From contig NC_064551.1 of the NCBI RefSeq assembly GCF_023856365.1, positions 17,787,349 through 17,851,348 of the forward strand: a stretch of DNA of 64,000 nt, read 5' to 3'. A model generated the notes under the pieces. It was given only the letters and a program-made list of their open reading frames with translations, did no database searches and had not been told where the DNA came from. A program made the translations under genes and the position numbers. The stretch's first letter is position 1. Every line of letters starts with the position of its first letter. The stretch comes from Brienomyrus brachyistius. Its lineage: Eukaryota; Chordata; Actinopteri; Osteoglossiformes; Mormyridae. Shown piece after piece: positions 24,460-35,803 of this stretch.

Positions 24460-24595
24460 GGCAGCGTGTGGTGCAGCAGACTCTGTACCCGTGATTGGAA
24501 GGTTGTCAGTTCAAATCCCAGGCCTGACAGTTTGAAGCCGCCATTGGGCCTTTATAAGCAGGGCTCAGACATGAAGCTTCTCTCTCATTTATGTC
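24460..24595 (+). mobile_element. SINE head fragment
   Basis: 'ggtgcagcagactctgtaccc' then 'tggaaggttgtcagttcaaat' gives a tRNA-like head with a B-box; the body is decayed. Confidence 0.5.
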
Positions 24596-25149
24596 TTGAA
24601 GGGGAGCAAGATGGGATATGAATGTGTGCCTGTGCTTGGAGAGGGGGAGGGGGAGGGGGGGTTTAGGAGTGCAGAGATCCAGGGGGACCTTGAAATACAG
24701 CTGTGGTTCCTTCAGACTGAAAGGAACCAGATAAGGCGAAGTGGGCTTTGTATATTAAGGGCGCCACCTGCAGGACTCCCAAGGGAGATGTTCCAGGCAA
24801 GTCCCATTGGGTGAAAGCCACCGGGAAGCAGCACTGCTCCCAGCCAATGTGACGCATAGGCAGGCATCACTGCCGGGGCCCCCTGACCAAGGCAAAGTGG
24901 AATTGGGCAGCGAGTCGGCGCCCCTGAGAAGCTGGCGCCCTGGGCGGCCGCCTACGTCGCCTGTGGGATTGACTGGCCCTGCGGGGAAGGTTCCAGAACA
25001 GGCTGGAGGGAGGGATTACATCTCTCAGATGGATCATCATAGACAGGGCCTGTCCTTCCTATAGGTGACATAAGCAGCCACTTAAGATGTACGCTTCTGA
25101 GGGGACGCCAACTTCCCAGACGATTTCACTTTACATCCTAGTTGGGTGG

Positions 25150-25290
25150 GTAGGTGGGGGGGGTGGTCCTCACTCAGGGCACGACCTCAGCTAGGACCGG
25201 TACTGCTCATAGGTATTGTCTGACCCTGCCTTCTCAATTTTACAGTGCATTAGATAAAAGTATGTGCTATATAAATAAAAAGCATATTTC
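25150..25290 (+). mobile_element. SINE body-tail fragment
   Basis: 'tattgtctgaccctgccttct' followed by 'cattagataaaagtatgtgct' is the body-tail junction of the local SINE. Confidence 0.65.
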
Positions 25291-25309
25291 CTAAATGCTT
25301 ATAGATCTA

Positions 25310-25420
25310 TATTACAGAGACTATAGCAGACTCCAGACTTATATCTACGTATACTAGAGAGACTATAGCAGACTCCAGAATTATATCTATACTACAGAGA
25401 CTATATCAGACTCCAGATTG
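25310..25420. repeat. About 40-bp tandem repeat, three copies
   Basis: 'gactatagcagactccaga' recurs at 25319, 25361 and 25399 (the last as gactatatcag), separated by an AT-rich spacer of varying length. Confidence 0.85.
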
Positions 25421-25782
25421 GCAGGGGTGGAGGAGGCGGAGTCATGTGACACTTTTGCCAACTTTGGTCTGCTGCTTACAGAGAGATTTTCAGTTCGAGA
25501 CGAGTCTGCATATACATTTACATGCATGTAACAGTTTTATTACCTTGCAAATAGTTTGTAGGGTTTGCAAAGTAGCCCAACGCTTCTGATGTAGCTAATT
25601 TTGGGTTTATAATGGAATAATATATATTTCCCCATAACATTTCTTGTGTGCGCGTGAACATTACGCCAGATGCGTGAGAGGTGGCAGCTCTGGTTACAGT
25701 GTAACCCTCTGGCGCCGTCATACATTATTACTATCACTTCCAGAATTTCACAGACGTGAGAAAAGCATATTCAGTCGCAGCT

Positions 25783-25819
25783 TTTTTTTTTTTTTTTTTT
25801 TGGGGGGGGGGGGGGGGGT
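25783..25819. repeat. Poly-T / poly-G tract
   Basis: About 19 T followed directly by about 17 G. The length in the read may be unreliable. Confidence 0.85.
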
Positions 25820-26079
25820 AAGACGAAAAAGATGGTGGACTTCACGCACATTCTTGCAAAAGCCCTCTAAAAATTCTCTAAATTCTGTGAATCTTCTCTC
25901 ATATAAGTAGTATTAAGTTCGCATATTAATACAATACACTTTTATTATTATATATTACCCTTGTGCCCAGTGCCCTGCGTAATAAGTGTATTTGAACATG
26001 TTTTCAAGGCCAACGCTCTAAATTAACGTCTTTACTTGCTAACTAACATGCCCAGGATCTATCGGGAAATACAGACCTT

Positions 26080-26420
26080 TTCAGACGCCCGCTGCACGGC
26101 GCTGCCGGCCCGGGGCGCCCAGGGGCCTAGGGGGCACACGGCGCATGCGTGCTGCAGCCTGTCGCCGTTTCATTCAAGCGCGCTGACTATTTCCGTAGAT
26201 CGGGACCGTACCTGCATCCTCCAGGATCTGCGATTCGGGGGTGGGGGGACCCGACATCTGCGCTATAGGGGAACATAAGCCATACAATGAAGAAGCGCTA
26301 TGTGGACGGCAGCAGGCTACGGAAAATGAAAAAGAGTAAAATCAGCGAGAGGATCTCTGAAAGGTAGGCGGGGGGGACGCGGCTTTGTGCGGCTCCTGCG
26401 CGCTCGCATGTCGCCGCGTC
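26080..26420 (+). promoter_or_regulatory. GC-rich promoter and 5' UTR of the macoilin-like gene
   Basis: CpG-rich sequence surrounds the first exon, in contrast to the AT-rich flanks. No TATA box is obvious, which fits a CpG-type promoter. If transcription starts upstream of 26036, the leader would carry an 80-codon upstream frame ending at 26278, eight bases before the main ATG. The start site itself cannot be placed from sequence. Confidence 0.55.
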
Positions 26421-29400
26421 TCCTATGGCTTATTTACAAACTAACCTCACCCGTGTGCGGACACGCAGTAATCTCAGTTTGCTCCTAGTTTACCTATTCC
26501 GAGGGTATAGCCTATATATAAATATATTTATTAAGTATTTTCATAAACATTGAATTTGAATACGTGGCAAAATGTTTGTACAAATCAGTAACATCAGCAG
26601 GAGCTTCTAAATCTTATAACTGGTTTTGAAATATATTCTCTTTTATTCATTCTTAGTATCATAAGCATTGAGCTATGATCAGTTGAATTTTATATATCGC
26701 GCCTTTAAGGCGCTTGTTATGAATTTACGTAATAAAATTTTTTTATATTAGAGCATGTCGGCAGTTCAGGTGTTTTCTCGGCTTGAAACAAAGAAATGCT
26801 CCATACAGGTGCGCGTTTTATGTGCGTTTATTAGCTTTGCGGATTTGCTCGTCACGCTGCGTATCTGAGGCTGTTTCTCACTTACGAATAACAAACACGA
26901 TGGCAGGATATTATACCAATGCTATACAGTAAATAACGTATATACCCAATATAGGGAATAACATACTGGGCCGATATAAGCAATAATATAGGGGCTCGAT
27001 ATATGGAATAATACGGAGTCGGTGTGGGGATCCTTTGTCTGGCTTTTTAATGCAGCCACGTAAGGCCAGTGATGCTGTCACTTGTCACCGCAGATTTGTG
27101 TTCATTATAGATCCACGTTTTGTTCAGGTTACCTGCGTGTGATGTCCTGATTCCTCTGGTGAGGAAGCGGCTCTCTAGCTACCGACTCGAGGATTTGCAC
27201 ATTTTTGATGTTTCAGTGTTATGGACTCCGCCAGCCCAGAATAGTGTGTTGTCATGGTTACTAAACATAAACTGGGCCATGCTATGTCACCAGTGCGGAT
27301 TGCACAGCAATGGGATGTAAGACGCGGAACAAAGGACGTCGGTGCGACGGGCACTTTTTTCGATTGTTTCTTTGTTCAGTTTATACCTTTAATTTGTGCG
27401 TTTATCGCGCAGAAATAGAATTTGTAATCTAATTAAATGCTATGTATAATGAAGTAGTTGGCTTCCTATGTATTTCTATATGTCTTTGGTCCTGTATGGA
27501 TGAATTATTATGTATTATTACGGAGAATGTGCGATTCAACCTATGGCGGTTGTGAATAAATTTATGTTCTCTTTGATTTGCACTCTTATTTTTAGCTGAT
27601 TTACAATTTTAGAGACTTTTATGCCACTGAATTTAGATATTATCTGTTGTCTGTGTTAATGTTTTTGAATATATTTTACATTTAATTTACAGTAACTTTT
27701 TTTTAATGATATTAATAAGTATCCTATGTGTACCTTTTATATAATAAGTGGTTTTCTGTGTCCGTTTCAGTGCTTATACCTTCCTGAAGTTTTTGGTGGT
27801 GTGGATCTTGGTTCTCCTGGCCGACTTTATCCTGGAGTTTCGCTTTGAGTACCTGTGGCCTTGCTGGCTCTTCTTCGGAAGTGTCTACACCACCTTCCAC
27901 TGCCATGGCCTGGTAAGAATACCTGCCGTCTCCCCTTCTCATCCATGACGTCTCCAGCTAAATCTCTGTTTGCAGTACAGCTGCTGCTTTAGTCATGACT
28001 CTCTTGGGTTCATCATTTTAAAATCAGTGTCATTTCACTTGAATTCTTAAAAGTCCTCGGGGGGGCTCGCAAAGCATGATTGTGATTGTGCCTGATTGGA
28101 CCTGTTGGCCAGACCATTGCAGTGTCAGTAAGGTGCCTTTCTGCTGGAACATTCCGGGTGTCTGACGTGGCCGCCTGCCTCCTGCAGGTGATCTGCGTGG
28201 TCTTCGTTTCGGCCGCCTTCACTCTGGACGTCTTCTGCTTGATTTTCGTTCCCCTTCACTGGCTGTTTTTTGCCGCCAGCACATATGTGTTGTTCAACTA
28301 CATATGGCATACAGGTACGGACACGCCGTTTTCCTCCCGTTAAAGCGGGAGACGCGGAGGTTCAGGTTGGTATGAACCGGCATCCTTGCTTATGAGAGGC
28401 AATTTACTGAAAGGACTTTCAGTGAGTAATTTTAAATTATAATTATGAAATGACCATCTTAGGCTTTACCGTGTTGTGGATATGTGACAGTGATATGTGC
28501 AAATATAATATCAATACAATGAACAGTTTGCATGGTATTAGTCTAGGGGAGGTGTGTGGCTCAGTAGGTTAAGGTATCGTGCATGTAATCAGAAGGGTGT
28601 TGGTTCAAATCCCTGGGTCAACCAAGTGATTTCACAGTTGGTCAATTGAGCGAGACCGTTAGCCCCCAATTGCTCAGGACTTTGTCTGATCCTACTTTCT
28701 CAAATAATACATGATGCTTTGGATAAAAGCATGTCTCAAGGTTGTCTGTTCATTTCGCATGTCCCCCTGCGGTCGTTTCAGAGAAGGGGCTGTGTGTGTC
28801 CACAATATCCCTCTGGATCCTGCTCATGTACACAGAAACATCACTCAGGTTTAAAGACGTCAAGAACTCCCACGTCAACCTCTCACACCTGTTTGCGGCT
28901 CACTGGTGAGTGTGAACGCACCTGTGAGCGTTTCGCGTCGAAGTACGCGGTGGCCGTGGGAAGCATGCACTCTCCGTGAGACTTTAGCGTCCTTTTGTGC
29001 TTTACTAATGGGATTGCAATGTAGTTAAATCAGCTTTTAGAAACTGGTGAGTTCAGAAACTGTTCTGTCTTTTCTAATTATCAATAATTAATTTAGGGGG
29101 AATTGTTTTTGCTTGTGTCTGACTGCATGTTTCGGAGGGCGTGTCAGACATTCGGGTGTTGTCATGCATGCAAAAGTGACAGAATTTGCAGATCCAGAAT
29201 TAAATTACTCCATGAATAGACTCATCTTCCCTTCAAAATCCCAAAATCCTAATTATAAAAAACATCAGTACCGTCAAGTGTGGCAAAGAGGCTTGATGCT
29301 TGTCATTTATAACTGGAAGCACCAGGCTGTAAATCTTCAGCGCGTCTTACTGATTTATTATTTAGTCATCAATCCTAATCTTAATGGTCTTTATGGTGTT

Positions 29401-32400
29401 TAAAAGCTTCCTTAATAACGCACTGCCCCCCCTAGCCTGCTGCGCTTAGAGGTCATATGCTGAATGTTTGTGATCTGCTTCTAAAGCCCTTGAGACTAAA
29501 ATGATTCTGCACCCTGCATGGTAAGTGTGGATTAGTGAACCTTATGTTCGGGTCTTATTGTCGTGTTCTGAGAGACGCAGTTAAATACTTTTGCCACAGT
29601 TGCACGAGAGGGGATAGGTGTATGTGGGTTTAGATTAGATGCAATATGAGATATTTACAAGAAGAACTGTGCTATAAAAGTACAAGAATGCAAATGGACC
29701 ACAGAATAGTTAAAATAAATTAATAGAAAATAAAACCTAGTTTTTCTTGAGAAAGGAGACAGGATTTGGTGTGAAGCAGATGCACTGATCTCAGGTTCTC
29801 CTCTCCCTTTTAGCATCGGCTACCCCGTCGTCTATCTGGGATTTGATGCCACCTGTTACTTCACCAGCGTTTTCAAGCTGCGCTCGCGGAAGGCCGTACA
29901 GAGTGAGAATGACTTTCACATGCAACTGCTGCTTCAGTCCCTGCCTCCTGGACTCCAGCTGTACCCCAAGTGTCTGGCTGACTCCAAAGAAAGTAGGTCC
30001 CTGCCAAAGCAGACATGACCATGAGGCTTCCTTAGAGAAGCATGGCGAGTGGGCGTCTTGAGAATTGGCCGAGGGCCCTTAAGTCATATGGCAGTTTATG
30101 ATGTTGCATCTGCCTTCACTGAATAATGTTACATTTTACGATCTGAGCAGCTCCCAAAAAGGAATATTTAATAAGTTCTGTTGTTTTTTCTGGTCTGTAG
30201 ACTCCAAGTGGAAAACTAAACCGGAGTGCACACAATACCAGTGTTCGAACGTTGCAGTTTCTTCTGAAGACAAGTACGTAGTGGACTGTCTCCAAATTGA
30301 TGGTGTGGAGAGGAGGAGTGGTAAGGACCTAGAGGACACCAAGCTGGGCTGTCCTCTCTCCCAGCCTCTGGATCCGAAAGGTTCTGAGACTGATATTCGT
30401 GAAGATCCCCCAGGTCATGAGCAGGAGCCTGACCCTCAGGGAGCTTCCAGCAGTATGGCATCTCAGGAAGAGCCAGGAAACAGAGGCCCAAAGACCTGCA
30501 AGGCGTCCTCACCCAAAGTGCGCAGGGTGCCATCCAACAGCACCGCTCCTTGCCTTCGAGGGGACAGGAAGCCAAAGGGCTCCAAGGCCACCAGCCCCAG
30601 CCGAGAGATGACTGAGAGGAACATCCCCAGCAACCAGAGCAGCTGCTTAGAGCAAGTTACTAAGTATGTTGTATGTTTGAGTCTATGTCTTTGGGCACCA
30701 TGGAAACAGCAGCCTGTGAATAACCGTCACTCAGGCTGTGTGGGGATCGCGGTATCATTCTCGATGTTAGTGATGGGCACCATGGAAACAGCAGCCTGTG
30801 AATAACCGTCACTCAGGCTGTGTGGGGATCGCGGTATCATTCTCGATGTTAGTGATGGGCACCATGGAAACAGCAGCCTGTGAATAACCGTCACTCAGGC
30901 TGTGTGGGGATCGCGGTATCATTCTCGATGTTAGTGATGGGCACCATGGAAACAGCAGCCTGTGAATAACCATCACTCAGGCTGTGTGGGGATCGCGGTA
31001 TCATTCTCGATGTTAGTGATGGGCACCATGGAAACAGCAGCCTGTGAATAACCGTCACTCAGGCTGTGTGGGGATCGCGGTATCATTCTCGATGTTAGTG
31101 ATGGGCACCACGGAAAACAGTGGTGGGGACCATGATTTCCTTCCAGGGAAATGAGCCATGTTAGGTTTACTTTCATATAATTAACCGGGTGTTTAATAAA
31201 AAATCCATCCTTCAGAGCCTGTTTTCCTAGTGTTGCTATGGAGATAGCTTGTACTTCCTAGTGAATCGAAGGCCCCGGTCTTGTTTGCTGGGGTTTTTGT
31301 ACAGGCTGGAGCAGGAGATGCGCCGGCTGAAGGGAGAACTGCAGACGAGCAAGCAGGCGGAGGTGGAGCTACGGAGCCACATGTGCAACCTCACCAACAG
31401 CGAGAGGAGTCTGCGGCCAGAAGTGTCCCTTCTGCGGCAGGCAAACGATTCGCTGCAGAACAAGTGTGTTTAACCAACACTCTGCTACCACCTAGGGGCC
31501 ATGAGTGAAAAATAACCCAGCATGATCTCACTTACTTGTAAATTGTTATTGATTTTGCACAAATTTTGCACCATTTGTGTTGCTGTCAGCCAAGCTAAAA
31601 ATAAAACATATAAATAAAATAAATTTTTTTAATCACTTGTAGCAGTTGTGTACAAGCCTCTGCCCATATTGATATCCCCACAGGTTATTATAATAATAAT
31701 AATCACAATTATTATTGTTATTGTTATTATTAAATTGATGTCCCCATTATTGGGGTCAGTAGCTTTAGCTCCCACACATCCACTGTCAGAAATAGATCAT
31801 GTAGAGTCACATTTTATGAAATTGATTGATTTAGCTAGTATTGAAACAGCCAGATTTCTTCTAAATGCATCTGTGGGAAATTGCAGGATCCTGTGGCTAA
31901 TGAAGACAAAGCAGAAGGACAAGCAGACCAGCACGTTGCTGGAGAAGAAAGTGAAAGTGGAAATGGAGTCCCGCATTGCCGCCGAGAAGCAGCTGGCGGA
32001 GCTTCAGTCGCGAAAGCTGGACGAGGCACCACCCTCACCTCACGGGGGTCTGCTGTCAGCCAGCAGGTACAGACCCCCTAACCCTCACCTCACGGGGGTC
32101 TGCTGTCAGCCAGCAGGTACAGACCCCCTAACCCTCACCTCACGGGTGTCTGCTGTCAGCCAGCAGGTACAGACCCCCTAACCCTCACCTCACGGGTGTC
32201 TGCTGTCAGCCAGCAGGTACAGACCCCCTAACCCTCACCTCACGGGTGTCTGCTGTCAGCCAGCAGGTACAGACCCCCTAACCCTCACCTCACGGGGGTC
32301 TGTTGTCAGCCAGCAGGTACAGACCCCCTAACCCTCACCTCACGGGGGTCTGCTCTCAGCCAGCAGGTACAGACCACCTAACCCTCACCTCACGGGGGTC

Positions 32401-35400
32401 TGCTCTCAGCCAGCAGGTACAGACCCCCTAACCCTCACCTCACGGGGGTCTGCTCTCAGCCAGCAGGTACAGACCACCTAACCCTCACCTCACGGGGGTC
32501 TGCTCTCAGCCAGCAGGTACAGACCCCCTAACCCTCACCTCACGGGGGTCTGCTGTCAGCCAGCAGGTACAGACCCCCTTACCCTCACCTCACGGGGGTC
32601 TGCTGTCAGCCAGCAGGTACAGACCTCCTAACCCTCACCTCACGGGGGTCTGCTCTCAGCCAGCAGGTACAGACCCCCTAACCCTCACCTCACGGGGGTC
32701 TGCTGTCAGCCAGCAGGTACAGACCACCTAACCCTCACCTCACGGGGGTCTGCTCTCAGCCAGCAGGTACAGACCCCCTAACCCTCACCTCACGGGGGTC
32801 TGCTCTCAGCCAGCAGGTACAGACTCCCTAACCCTCACCTCGCGGGGGTCTGCTCTCAGCCAGCAGGTACAAACCCGCTCTATTTCAACTACCTAAGTAG
32901 CTGCGTAGGAGACCTTTCCACCTTTTAAAGTTCTGCTTTAACGACACTCTGCTAATTCGCTGTCATGATAAATCCAGGAGCTTTTTGATATTTTATTTAT
33001 GGATTAAAATAGGCAGATGTTGCAGTAAGTATGTGTCACCCTTCGTCAGAGTGCCTGCCAATAAAATCATTAAGTTCTTAATTGCTAGCTTTTAGTTTGC
33101 TTGAAATGTTCATTGATTTTGCTCATTAGTAAGTTGTAGTGCTCGACATCAACGGTAATGGGTTTTAGGCGATACTCTGTGGCCTTGTGTCTTCGTATCA
33201 AGGTTCCAAATGTGGGTTTTTTTTCACAAACTTGTCACATTTCGCTGTTCTTTAAAGACGATGACGTTCTAGCTGCTGTGCTTTCCGTGGTGCATGGAAA
33301 CAGAGTTTAATCAAAAGAAATTTGCCTTCGTCGGACTAAAAGCCTGTATTCTTTCCATCTCTTACAATAGGCAGGAACAAACAGAGACCCTGTTGTTAAA
33401 AAGGAAAGCTAAAGATCTAGAAACAGAATTCAGACAACTTCAGCTGGAGAGTCAAGGGAAAGAGAGTCAAATAATAGCTCTAGAAAATGAAGTGGAGGTA
33501 AAAATGCACATTTTAAGTTTACCCGTACAGATGTAGGTGTTGAGCAATGTGAGATGCAGTCTGTGACCTGTGCTTGTTACAGTGCTGCCTGACTGTTTGT
33601 GTTTTGGACGTGGTTTGTCTTATTTTACATTCTTTGCTTTTTTACGTGTGACTTGCATGAGGCTACCATTGATGATGGGGCGCGTTGGCGTCATGGCGAC
33701 GTGCCAGCGAGAGATGTCATCCTTTCCACCATTATTTTTCTTAGTTCAACGTGCAATTAAAATGATTATACTTAACATTTAACTCAGTATATTCGATATT
33801 TTATCTATGTATACGTTTATTTACATTGACTTTGCTATTAAATCATGAAATTTGATGTCTGCATGAAACATGCATGAGTTCATAGTAATATCATCACACG
33901 TTTTCTTTACACGACAGTTGTGCTCTTCTTGTGTCTGATTGCTATAACACCTCGCCGTGTGCCATGTCGTTCTCGTCGTCTGTGCGGCACGTGATGATTT
34001 TCAACGATTATCGAGCTGCCGGCCACAGCCTTTTGCTGTGACGACGCCCCAGATTTTCCCAGCAGCCCTAGTGACTGAAGCCGCCTGAACTCGGCCTCCG
34101 TGCTCCTCTCGCAGGTCCTCCGCAAATACGAAAGCGTGGAGCATGAAGCCGAGATGTTGCTCTCGGCGCTGACAGCCATGCAGGACAAGACTCAGCATCT
34201 GGAGTACAACCTAAGTGCCGAAACGAGGATCAAGCTGGACCTCTTCTCTGCGCTGGGAGATGTTCGCAGACAGCTGGAGATCGCCCAAGGTGCCTCCGTC
34301 TTCATGTTTTCATGAGCATCAGCGTACCCTGTGAAGTGCATTATACTGAAATATTGGCCATATTTCTGATATTCTATGCCTGGAAAACTTAAGGGAAGCT
34401 GCTCTTGATGTGAAATGTCTGAGACGCACGCGGGAAGGTTAGGGCAGAACGCGTGGGTCCTCCCGGGACGGCATTAATTGTGTACGGTGAGAGTCGTTCT
34501 TCTGCATTGTTTACTTCAGCTGTGGGAAGCGGGAAACCTGCTTTGCGGAGCAGCGCTGTCTGACTGCACTTTGATCTTCGACACTTGGCTGCGATTCATA
34601 CTAAAAATAGGATCGTACAGCTTTTCTCATTCAGCCCGGCAGATATCTCAGTCTAGACAGCGTTATTTCATCAACCCAAAACTGTATTAAATTGAACGTC
34701 CAGCAGATTTTGTTAAGAAAAGGATATAAATGAGTCTTTGATTACAGGCAGTTGTAGACCGGTGTAATTAATCTGTTCCACAATACACATAAGTGAAGTT
34801 TTATGTACCTTGGATATAGCTTCCCATACCATTCAGGGTATCTTGTAGCGAAAAACACATAAGCCAAAAAATATACTAGTAATGCGTACTGAAGAACGCT
34901 TGCAGGTCTATGTCGTCTTTTTGCATTAAGGGTTCTGTAAACTCTGTGTATCTTGGATATTTTTGCCGCAAGTCCGAATTTACTTAAGTTGGTTTTACGT
35001 CAGTCAAGAGCTGCCTGTACCTGGCTTAGGGCGGTTCTTTTTCAGCAATGAGTCCATTTTTTATATTAGACAGAAAATGTTTTTTTTTTTGGTGCTGTTG
35101 GGGATATTTCATTGGCTGTAGAAAGAGGTAAATTACACAGATGTCTGTGACCCAGGCTGAGAAAAGTTAGGTTTCAGTATAACGTTTGAGACATTCATAA
35201 TTTATCTGAGTCCCGCATGCATCCATTTTCCAAACCGCTTATCCCACTGGGGGTCCGGAGCCTATCCCGGAAGCAATGGGCACGAGGCAGGGAACAACCC
35301 AGGATGGGGGGCCAGCCCATCGCAGGGCACACTCACACACCATTCACTCACACATGCACACCTACGGGCAATTTAGTAACTCCAATTAGCCTCAGCATGT

Positions 35401-35803
35401 TTTTGGACGGGGGGGGGGGGGGGGAGGAAACCGTAGTACCCGGAGGAAACCCCATGATGACATGTGGAGAACTTGCAAACTCCACACACATGTGACCCAG
35501 GCAGAGACTCGAACCCGGGTCCGAGAGGTGTGAGGCAACCGTGCTAACCACCGTACCACCATGCCGCCCCATCCAGCATGCAACGTTCCTGAATTGATTT
35601 ATGTTTCTTCTGCAGGGAGAACAATCAAGCAGGATCAGGAGATCGGTGAGATGAAAAAGAAGATCGCAGAGGTCATGGCAGTAATGCCTGGTATAACCTA
35701 CACAGCCCCATACCCAATAGTGCCACATCTCACGAAGTTCCTGAGCTCTGAGGACTGTGTGCTGGATCGCACGGCACTAATGTACCAGTGTCTTAAGAAG
35801 TAG
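26287..35803 (+). CDS. Macoilin-family ER membrane protein, complete 11-exon gene
   Basis: Coding exons: 26287-26363, 27771-27912, 28188-28314, 28782-28905, 29814-29992, 30201-30663, 31305-31463, 31887-32066, 33371-33497, 34115-34289, 35616-35803. All introns are GT-AG and all phases join: 1941 nt, 646 residues plus TAG (human macoilin 664). Seen: a basic N-terminus (MKKRYVDGSRLRK); about five hydrophobic segments in residues 28-140, including FLKFLVVWILVLLADF, WLFFAASTYV and SLWILLMYTE; a low-complexity polar region in exon 6 (residues about 217-370); a Glu/Lys/Gln-rich coiled coil (about 371-585); and the macoilin C-terminal blocks MQDKTQHLE, LSAETRIKLDLFSALGD and KKIAEVMAVMPGITY, ending LKK. 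Known: macoilin is a neuronal endoplasmic-reticulum protein affecting excitability. The exon 6 region shows almost no likeness to canonical macoilin, which is otherwise very conserved in fish, so I infer a paralogue and give no symbol. Odd: the exon 8 donor is repeated 17 times. Confidence 0.94.
28548..28740 (+). mobile_element. SINE in intron 3 of the macoilin-like gene
   Basis: Near full length: 'gtggctcagtaggttaaggta' head, 'gttggttcaaatccctgggtc' B-box, 'gttagcccccaattgctcagg' body, 'gctttggataaaagcatgtct' tail. It ends only about 40 bp before the exon 4 acceptor at 28781. Confidence 0.85.
30693..31115. repeat. 82-bp minisatellite in intron 6 of the macoilin-like gene
   Basis: Five copies plus a partial one start at 30693, 30775, 30857, 30939, 31021 and 31103 (gggcaccatggaaacagcag). 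The array begins about 30 bp after the exon 6 donor. Apart from a single c/a change near 30972 and a change in the last partial copy, the units are identical, which suggests a recent expansion. Confidence 0.95.
31620..31735. repeat. AT-rich ATT/AATA tract in intron 7
   Basis: Runs of (taa)n and (ttat)n at 31685-31733. No other content is visible. Confidence 0.7.
32031..32880. repeat. 50-bp minisatellite, 17 copies, on the exon 8 donor
   Basis: Units start at 32041 and every 50 bp to 32841 (cacgggggtctgctgtcagc begins a unit). Each contains the last ~34 bases of exon 8, then CAGCAG followed by GTACAG and about 10 more intron bases. All 17 copies keep CAGCAGGTAC intact. Variable sites are g/c in tgctgtcag and single changes in agaccccc. 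The first copy is in frame with exon 8 and matches the macoilin splice phase. Confidence 0.96.
35208..35578 (-). mobile_element. tRNA-headed fish retroposon in intron 10
   Basis: On the minus strand it reads a tRNA-like head ('ggtggtacggtggttagcacg', 'cgggttcgagtctctgcctg'), then 'gtggagtttgcaagttctcca', a G/C-run, and 'ggataagcggtttggaaaatg' at the end. This is a composite SINE widespread in fish. It ends about 38 bp before the exon 11 acceptor (35615). 'gcatgc' flanks both ends and may be the target-site duplication. Confidence 0.8.

Noticed and set aside
30098..30805. 235-codon frame as a stand-alone gene
   Set aside because: Only 30201-30663 is coding, as exon 6 of the macoilin-like gene; the ends run into intron 5 and the 82-bp repeat.
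32031..32880. Interstitial telomere repeat (ccctaaccct)
   Set aside because: The motif occurs once per 50-bp unit and arises from the intron side of the repeat; there are no tandem TTAGGG runs.
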